A stretch of DNA of 64,000 bases from contig NC_065883.2 in NCBI RefSeq assembly GCF_932274485.2, positions 41,014,539 to 41,078,538 of the forward strand, written 5' to 3'. Below, one piece after another: positions 58,018-64,000 of the stretch. Made by a program: the position numbers and the translations under genes. Under the pieces are notes generated by a model. It was not told the origin of the DNA. It saw only the letters and a program-made list of their open reading frames with translations, and made no database searches. Each line of letters opens with the position of its first letter. The first letter of the stretch is position 1. The stretch is from Patella vulgata (lineage: Eukaryota; Mollusca; Gastropoda; Patellidae).

Positions 58018-58084
58018 ACAATTCTTTGAAATGGTCCGATTTGACTTTGTGTTAGATGAAGATTTAAAAGTTTATTTAATGGAG
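58018..58084 (+). CDS. TTLL gene, exon d
   Basis: 67 nt, acceptor TCTTCTTTCAG, donor GGAG|GTAAAA. Encodes RQFFEMVRFDFVLDEDLKVY then LME, the core FDF..DED...YLME strand of the TTL ATP-grasp fold that leads to the metal-binding E-x-N. Phase 2 in, phase 0 out. Confidence 0.95.
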
Positions 58085-58204
58085 GTAAAATTAACAAAAT
58101 AGAAGGTTGCTGTATATGTTTCTTTTCTATCTAAATATATTTATATAATAAATCTACTCTAACCCTATCCTTAATATAACTGTCTCTGTTAGTACTTCTT
58201 TCTC

Positions 58205-58350
58205 CATCAGCAGGTGGGAGCAGAGGTGGCTCACGACCTGGAGGTCCTGTGTTCGATCTCGGTGTTGGTCGAAAAAGATCATCAGGATTTTCAGGCTGGG
58301 TTTGCCCTTGTCAGCAGTGCAGGACAGAGGGTCTGGCAAGGGACGACATG
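58205..58350 (+). mobile_element. SINE family 2 head fragment (diverged)
   Basis: GACCTGGAGGTCCTGTGTTC, GATCTCGGTGTTGGTCGAAA, ATCAGGATTTTCAGGCTGGG and GCCCTTGTCAGCAGTGCAGG follow the first 140 bp of the family with more changes than other copies. Confidence 0.75.
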
Positions 58351-59204
58351 TAATCATTCAAATGGGACAAAACCGAGTTAACCCCCCTTTTCTGAAAACC
58401 TTATAAATAGTTTTTAACAGATGTTTTTGAAATTTGGTGAGAGGACAAACCCTACCAATATCATGATCTGAATCTTATTGTTGGGCAATTCCACGGTTAA
58501 AGGGACATAACAGTCAAAAATAAAAAAAATATTCAATTTTCTTTAACTAGGCATTTTATCTATCCATAACTGATAAGTGCAATTTTTCGTGAAACTTACC
58601 TTGTATCACAGTATCATGCCTTAAACAAGGTTAGGATTTCATGGGGAACAATGTCACATTTCTGCTTCCTTTTTCTAACTTGATATTTTAAGCATTAAAA
58701 ATGTAACATCTATTTTCCAATTGTGTTGGCCTAGAATCGATCTGCCAAATAATGTACCATTTTCATTGCATTCATGTATTTGATGACCAAAACTATGTAA
58801 TTATTAGTATCTGATAATATCGTAAGACGTCCGTTACTGTTACAACCTCTGCATATCAATTGTAGTTTACAGATTCATGCTCCACCAAATATCTTGATTA
58901 GACAAATCTAGACAACAATCTATTTAATAACATATACACATGATAAAATGATATTGGGACAAATGAGTATAAGTACGAGTATAACAATGTTGATCAGAAT
59001 CAATGTACAGGATTAGCCAAAGTACATGTATTCAGTCCAACTTTACCAGTATTCGGTTGAAGTCTCCTTTGCTCTCGGTGGTGCTACTGCTTTGAAGTAG
59101 TAGTTTGTAAACAGTCCTTCGCTGGTGTCTTCTCGGCACGTGGGTCAAATAGAAACTTAGAGCAACTAAGAAAGTTCAGCCCTTTGACAAGTCTGGACCG
59201 GCTT
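58351..59204. other. TTLL intron, nothing assigned
   Basis: No repeat or exon recognised. Confidence 0.3.
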
Positions 59205-59745
59205 AAGGGGGGCTTATGTCAACCTTCCAACTGAAAGCAACTGGCATTTCGGCAACTGGGAGCAACTGAAAGCAACTGAATGCAACTGAAAAAAGTCGAC
59301 TTGAGCGCCCCTTACAACTCAAAGCAACTAGTTGTAGTCAGTTGCACATGTTCAACTTTCTGCAACTGGCTGCAACTAGCAACAACTAGTTGCAGTCGAC
59401 ATGAGCGTTCTTGCAACTGGAGTCAATTCGTTTCCATGGAAATAACATCACATGACAAGAGACACATGTCATGTGACTTTATAAATAAGCAAATGGAAGC
59501 GAACGAAGACACCCACTTTTCAAGTTTTGATGATGTCGACAATAATATACTAATAGAATTGTAGCAAGACCGACCATGCCTTTGGGTTGCTTTTTCTAAG
59601 TAATTCGCCATTTTGTCGATCACATGTTCAGTGTGATCGCTATCAGTTCTGAGTCAACATAAGCGCTCTGAATTCAGTTGCTCCCAGTTGTCCTCAGTTG
59701 CTGATATGATCAACATAAGCACTCTTGCAACCGACTTGTTCTTTC
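59205..59745. mobile_element. GCAACT-rich inverted-repeat element
   Basis: Edges GCTTATGTCAACCTTCCAAC and complement-like ...ATCAACATAAGC face each other. Both arms are full of AGCAACTG words and GTCGAC.TGAGCG blocks. In the middle is a TATA-like TTTATAAATAAGC followed by ATGGAAGCGAACGAAGACAC and a short acidic open frame (MEANEDTHFSSFDDVDNN, stop after LIEL). It looks like a non-autonomous DNA transposon that kept the start of a protein. The family is uncertain. Confidence 0.6.
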
Positions 59746-59764
59746 TATTTACATAATGGACACT

Positions 59765-60200
59765 CTTCGGCAGTGATGGGATTTTGCCCGCATATTCCGG
59801 ACTTGTCCAAATCTTTTTTCCAAACACCCAAAATTGTCCGATCAGGAATATGCCCAATCGGACATCAAGACATGGTGAATAATATTCAAAATTCCGAAAT
59901 TAATATAGTTTACTGAGTGTATAACTACCACTCAACCAGATTATCGTCGATAATACGCTGGATTGATTAGGTAATTAAGTGATCAACATATTTATCGTGA
60001 TATATGGTCTATAACCCTACCTTGATTAACAACTTAATCTGCCTTGATTGACTGACTTAATCCTTTGTCGGACAATTCATCAATCTAATCTTAAACAGAA
60101 GCCATTGTTTCCTCTTTGTCGGACCATTGATCAATCCATTATAATTTTAATCTTCGTGTTAACCTCGTGGTTTCTGCATTGTCGGACATTTTAGTTTCAA
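59765..60200 (-). repeat. Dispersed repeat with GTCCGACAAAGG words, second copy
   Basis: Reverse complement of about 16730-16930 (TAATCCTTTGTCGGACAATT, CTTGATTGACTGACTTAATC, AACCTCGTGGTTTC). Left edge CAGTGATGGGATTTT at 59773. Confidence 0.7.
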
Positions 60201-60589
60201 AGAAGCCGTCACAAGACTGAATTAAAATAAGGTTTTGAATGTTGTCAATTGCTATTTTCAAGTAACTTTCTGCAAATTTCTTGATGATTTCTGCAAAAAG
60301 CAAGATGATTGATCAGATTTTCAATAGCACTCATTTCAAGGCCATATTGAAGATCTATCAATTGTCACTCATTTTTATCATGCAAGTTTTGAGAAATATT
60401 ATTCATAGGAAGGGAAAAGTGTGCAAATGGTATGTCCATTACCGTGGAATTGCTGTGTTTAATTTCATATATTGAAATAACTTTTTAGAGTTGTGATGTG
60501 GTTCACTGATATAAATTTTTTTTTTTCAATATATTAATTGATACATGTTCAAATAAACTGAATAGTCCTCATTTTTGTGATATTTTCAG

Positions 60590-60717
60590 GCAAATATGTC
60601 ACCCAATTTATCTTCATCCCATTTTAAAGAGAATAAGATACTATATGAACATGTAATATTTAATTTACTTGGATTGGTTGGTTTAGCTCGATCTGTTATA
60701 TTTAATCACTATAAAAG
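60590..60717 (+). CDS. TTLL gene, exon e
   Basis: 128 nt, acceptor GATATTTTCAG, donor AAAAG|GTTAGT. Encodes ANMSPNLSSSHFKENKILYE and HVIFNLLGLVGLARSVIFNH then YK. With exon d it forms MEANMSPNLSS, the nearly invariant metal/ATP site of TTLL enzymes. The segment resembles TTLL15/TTLL-15-type proteins from invertebrates most closely in my memory, but the subfamily needs a search. The stop codon is not reached; later exons were not seen before the window ends. Confidence 0.95.
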
Positions 60718-61107
60718 GTTAGTGTTACAATTATTTATAAAACAATTAATTCATTCTTTACACTAGAAAAAGGAAGACATTTTTTTTTTTTAAATTCATA
60801 TTAGTGCAATATAAAAACATTCCTATTTATTAGTGAAATATTAATATAGAATCAGTTATTAACATCTGAGTTTGGGAAGGATATTGAAATGTGCTCTATC
60901 CGTTCTATTTTCGGAACATAGCTTGAAACTTTGTACACATATATCAACCTATTATGTATCGTGTTCGATTACTTACTCATGGCTTACTCGACCAGAAACC
61001 TCAAGTATGTTTGAACATGCGCAGTGGGAATGGGTAATCCAGCGGCGTGGCGCTTTGTTTAAGCCATAATCCAGTGAGTTATGTTCTGATATGCGTCATT
61101 ATCTAAA
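60718..61107. other. TTLL intron or 3' DNA
   Basis: Nothing recognised. Confidence 0.3.
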
Positions 61108-61484
61108 AGGGAGCCACGGTGGCTAGTTGGTTAAGACGCTGGCTCGCTAGCCTGGAGGTCGGGTGTTCGATCCCTGCATTGGCCGAGAAAGTTCATCAGG
61201 ATTTTCCGACGTGGTTTCCCCTTGTCAGTGGTGCAGAACGGAGGGCCTGACAAGGACAGCTGTCTAGTCCTTCGGATGAGACGAAAAACCGAGGTCCCGT
61301 GTATATATTGGAATGCACGTAAAAGATTCCCTGGCAGTTGGAATTCGATATAAGAGTAGGCGATAGTGCCGCTGCCCGGGCAAAATTTCCCTCATAGCAC
61401 ACTGTATGGCGTATGCCCGTCTTCATTAGTCCAGTATAGGAGTAGGACGTTAAACCCCATTTCATTTCATTTCATTTCATTTAT
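61108..61484 (+). mobile_element. tRNA-headed SINE, family 2, full length
   Basis: Head GCCACGGTGGCTAGTTGGTT (A box) and GGTCGGGTGTTCGATCCCTG (B box), followed by a conserved body (GAGGTCCCGTGTATATATTG, CACGTAAAAGATTCCCTGGC, GGCGATAGTGCCGCTGCCCG, CTCATAGCACACTGTATGGC) and a tail of ACGTTAAACCCCATTTC with (ATTTC)n. Best reference copy of the family in this window. Confidence 0.92.
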
Positions 61485-61745
61485 CATTATCTAAAGGAAC
61501 CAAGACCTTTGTCATAGAGTTTCATCAAAATCAGATAAAGATTGTGACATCTAGAGGGTCCACAACCTTGATATAACATACTTTTACACTATTTACGTTT
61601 GAGGAGAGGCCATTTTGTCTAGCAGTTTTGGTACGATTTTCACAGATTCAAACCCAACCATCATTATGGTGTAAATAGGATAAAATTGACCTAGATTTTT
61701 ACAAAATATGAACTCAACCTTCACTGAGGTGATATATTTGGGTGG
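61485..61745 (-). repeat. B/C module fragment
   Basis: Complements of GATTTTGATGAAACT, CTCTAGATGTCAC and CAAAATGGCC...; C-type part with GAGGCCATTTTGTCTAGCAG. The SINE may have inserted into it, since matching B sequence (GTTATGTTCTGATATGCGTC) lies left of 61108. Confidence 0.7.
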
Positions 61746-61984
61746 TTAATGCAATTGTTTGTGGTAGAAGAATGGTGGAGGAGAGGTTTTCGTATGGTGT
61801 GTTTGGCCTTTTGGTTTGGGTAACCCATATAGAAAGATGACAATTGCTGATTAGGAAACTACAACTATTTATTTTCATCATCATTCATAAACTACACCAA
61901 TATAACTAAATTAACCATTCGAAATCTGTAATATATAATGTATATATCCTTTTGAGTAATAATCTCGTTCAAATTAAAGTAAAT
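61746..61984. other. Non-coding DNA
   Basis: Nothing recognised. Confidence 0.3.
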
Positions 61985-62400
61985 AAAGCTTAAAGATTGA
62001 TTATGGGAGATAAGATAACGAGATGGCAGTTCTCGTTATAATAGTTAAAAACTAAATAGTGTAAAGGTAATTTGCTGAAAATTTCAGTCAAATTGATCCA
62101 CTATGAGCCGAGAAAGAAGCGGGTGAAATTTTGGCATAGTCTCGGTCATCATTAAAAAAATCATTAATATAAACAGTTTAGTCTCGATTATCAACTTTTT
62201 CTGATTTAATTATCAAAGGCCGTTAGCGGCATATAGGAATCTAATCCAGCCAACATCGAAGGCTAGCCTTGACATTGAGAGTTTATTATGGTCTGGATAA
62301 GATAATTAATGTCTAATTGATAATTTAGATAACATTTCAGGCCTAATGAAAGACTTGTAATAAGCAGATTTTGCTCTTGCATAATGCATGTTTAAGTAAG
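61985..62400 (+). repeat. Dispersed repeat shared with 50320-50965
   Basis: Lacks the 245-bp insert seen in the other copy. The junction reads ACTAAATAGTGTAAAGGTAA. Confidence 0.75.
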
Positions 62401-62564
62401 GCCAGACATTTTTAATTTCATGGTTTACGGATGTTTTGGCAGCACTTTAGGTTGGGTAGGTCGAAATAAAAATAAATTTAAACATTAGATATTTTTTTCA
62501 GCACAGGGTTATCATATTGATTGGGTAGGTCGGTTAAAAAAAACCCCCACAAAATATTAGAAGT

Positions 62565-62906
62565 TTACTTTAACAGGTTTATTGTTAACAAAACAAAATA
62601 AGAGTGTGACAATATATTATGTATCACTGTTAACCAGTATAAGGTGTCACAAACTAGCCATTTTAATTGACTTAATAAGTAATTTAAATCTTTAATATTA
62701 GAGGCATTAAGTGTTGACAGATTATAAAAATAGTTTCTACTGTAGCCACAACAATTAATGAAAGATTTTAATGTCCTGAGTCTCTGTGAAAAACAGAGTT
62801 CTTCGAGAAGCTTTAGAAATTCAAAAACATAAGCCAAAATTAAACAGAGACTCTGGACATTATCTTCCAAATCTTTGGGTGGATTTACTAGACAATCAGT
62901 GAACAC
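62565..62906 (-). CDS. Unrecognised open frame
   Basis: A 113-codon minus-strand frame, leucine-rich with fairly balanced composition (VNPPKDLEDNVQSLCLILAY...). I do not recognise a family and see no splice sites or promoter. It may be part of a mobile element or chance. Confidence 0.2.
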   Translation of the reverse strand: MFTDCLVNPPKDLEDNVQSLCLILAYVFEFLKLLEELCFSQRLRTLKSFINCCGYSRNYFYNLSTLNASNIKDLNYLLSQLKWLVCDTLYWLTVIHNILSHSYFVLLTINLLK

Positions 62907-63620
62907 TAATAACTTTAATCAGTGAATGGTTTTCTTTCTTTTTAAGTGTTAATTGTTATTAATTAAGTGAAGATTGTGGTTTAGGGTTTCCAATCATTGT
63001 TAATTTGTTTATTTAGTTATTCTATATATTGTACCGGTACCATATTTTGTTATAAATCATTTAGCTTGACAACGATACCTGTATGTGTATCGAAACGTAG
63101 CTTGTTAATAAATTCAGAAGTAGTATATCCATATAAGTGCGTATAGTGTCCGATGAATTTAATTTCACAAATGATCTTTGATTAATTACTGTTTCTTGCC
63201 CCACGTGGAGGCACAGACAGTTAGATGTAGGGTACCGGAATCTGCCGAGGTTTGCCGAGTGGCCATTTTGAATGACAGTTCTTGTGGGATAGCGTCATTT
63301 CTCGCGAAATAACGCTCTCGCTCACGTCGTCTTATTTCTATGATCTTACTGCACAGCACACGATGTTTCCTAGTAAATACAGTATACATTGAAGCCAATG
63401 AAGGGTTCATTAAAATGAAAATTGATAAACATTAATAAAAAAAATATGACAACAAACAAAGATTTTATTTCGTGTATGGGTCGGAAATAAAATAAAATTA
63501 AATTCTCAAGTTAGATATTTATTTTTTTATCGGGAGGTTCACGCTTCAGTCGGCGGGTCCGTAAAACGAAAAATCAAAAAAGTGTCGCCTAATTAAACAT
63601 CGATATATAAGCTATAGCGC
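62907..63620. other. Non-coding DNA with a TCTCGCGA word
   Basis: 63220-63265 shares about 45 bp with 16486-16530 (AGATGT.G.GTA.CGGAATCT, CGAGGTTT.CCGAGTG). TCTCGCGAAATAACG at about 63298 resembles a CpG promoter word. A minus-strand 74-codon frame crosses it without recognisable similarity. Confidence 0.35.
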
Positions 63621-63624
63621 TTGT

Positions 63625-63890
63625 ACAAAAAATCTTGTGGACGCTCTAGAGGCTAAAGTTAATATCTGATTGACTTTAAATTTATACACAGTGTTTAAGG
63701 TCATGAGACAAAGAATCATATTGATTTTCAACGATTTCCGATAATTACTGCCAAAGTTATGGCCCTTGATCACTTTGGAAAAACTTGTGACGTTCTAGAG
63801 GCTAAAGTTATCATCCGATTGACTTCAGATTCATACACAGAGTTTAAGGTCTTGAGACGAACAAGTATATTGATTTTCAATGAATTTTTT
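63625..63890 (+). repeat. A modules
   Basis: Two A modules starting CTTGTGGACGCTCTAGAGGC (about 63634) and GACGTTCTAGAGGCTAAAGT (about 63788), about 150 bp apart. Confidence 0.85.
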
Positions 63891-64000
63891 ATATTGCTGT
63901 CGCCTCCGTCCGTCCGTTTGTCGGTCCGTCCGTCCATCGTCCAAAAGTTATCATCCGATCTTTCTGAAATTTACATGCATTATTTAAATTAGTGAAACAA
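63891..64000 (+). mobile_element. A-type element lead and first module, cut by window end
   Basis: TATATTGCTGTCGCC, CGTCCGTCCGTTTGTCGGTC, then AAAAGTTATCATCCGATC and ATTATTTAAATTAGTGAAAC as in 57780-57840. The ATACGCCCACA terminus is missing. Confidence 0.75.

Noticed and set aside
61108-61185. tRNA gene
   Set aside because: A and B boxes are present, but the sequence continues into a SINE body seen in many copies and lacks a proper acceptor stem.
63186-63410. 74-codon minus-strand frame as a host gene
   Set aside because: Part of it is a block repeated at 16486-16530; there is no family match or splice evidence.

Overview
This is animal genomic DNA, AT-rich and dominated by repeats. The repeat types (two tRNA-headed SINE families with conserved 3' parts, module-array elements, Penelope, BEL/Pao, Tc1, hAT and Harbinger-like elements) and the coding matches suggest a lophotrochozoan, most likely a mollusc and perhaps a bivalve. 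The species cannot be read from the sequence. Host coding sequence is sparse and split into short exons.

Host genes. (1) A tubulin tyrosine ligase-like (TTLL) gene on the + strand. Five exons between 34965 and 60717 join in perfect phase and encode the conserved C-terminal half of the TTL domain. Its second visible intron is 16.5 kb and packed with repeats. (2) Inside that intron, same strand, a nearly intronless alpha-kinase gene copy (about 37606-38873) with a well-kept catalytic domain but two apparent frame changes near its 5' end. (3) In the same intron, opposite strand, three exons (47436 down to about 42643) of a spliced integrase-core (rve) type gene, probably derived from a DNA transposon. 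(4) Two weak candidate exons on the minus strand near 22.1-22.5 kb.

Mobile DNA. Complete or nearly complete elements with readable ends are: a Tc1 transposon with an intact 339-residue transposase (7113-8643); a 1.19-kb TTA-flanked Harbinger-like element (13890-15080); a 340-bp TTAA-flanked element whose empty site is also in the window (49757-50096); and a 2.25-kb hAT-type element with an 8-bp duplication (52363-54610). Fossil BEL/Pao pieces lie at about 2240-3180 (minus) and 35775-36808 (plus), and a Penelope reverse transcriptase at about 56290-57465.

The most unusual material is a set of non-coding elements built as arrays of modules about 150 bp long. I call the modules A (exactly 150 bp in the best array), B (about 159), C (about 175) and D (about 148). 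A and B/C elements share a 5' end with ATACGCCCACA followed by GTCCGTCC-rich DNA, and a 3' end with TGTGGGCGTAT followed by a short palindrome. One A element splits the Penelope reverse transcriptase cleanly and another splits a B/C element, so they move as units. A second kind of module array (about 16947-21645) carries ACTTCCGG/TGACGTCA motifs at module heads and ends in a doubled 28-bp hairpin.

Layout: 0-11 kb, inverted repeat pairs around a D array and the Tc1 element; 11-24 kb, A, B and D arrays, Harbinger-like element and the ACTTCCGG arrays; 25.6-27.1 kb, a 40-bp minisatellite with 0.8-kb higher-order structure; 29-34 kb, the largest B/C and A arrays; 35-61 kb, the TTLL gene with its nested genes and insertions; 61-64 kb, SINE, B/C and A remnants.
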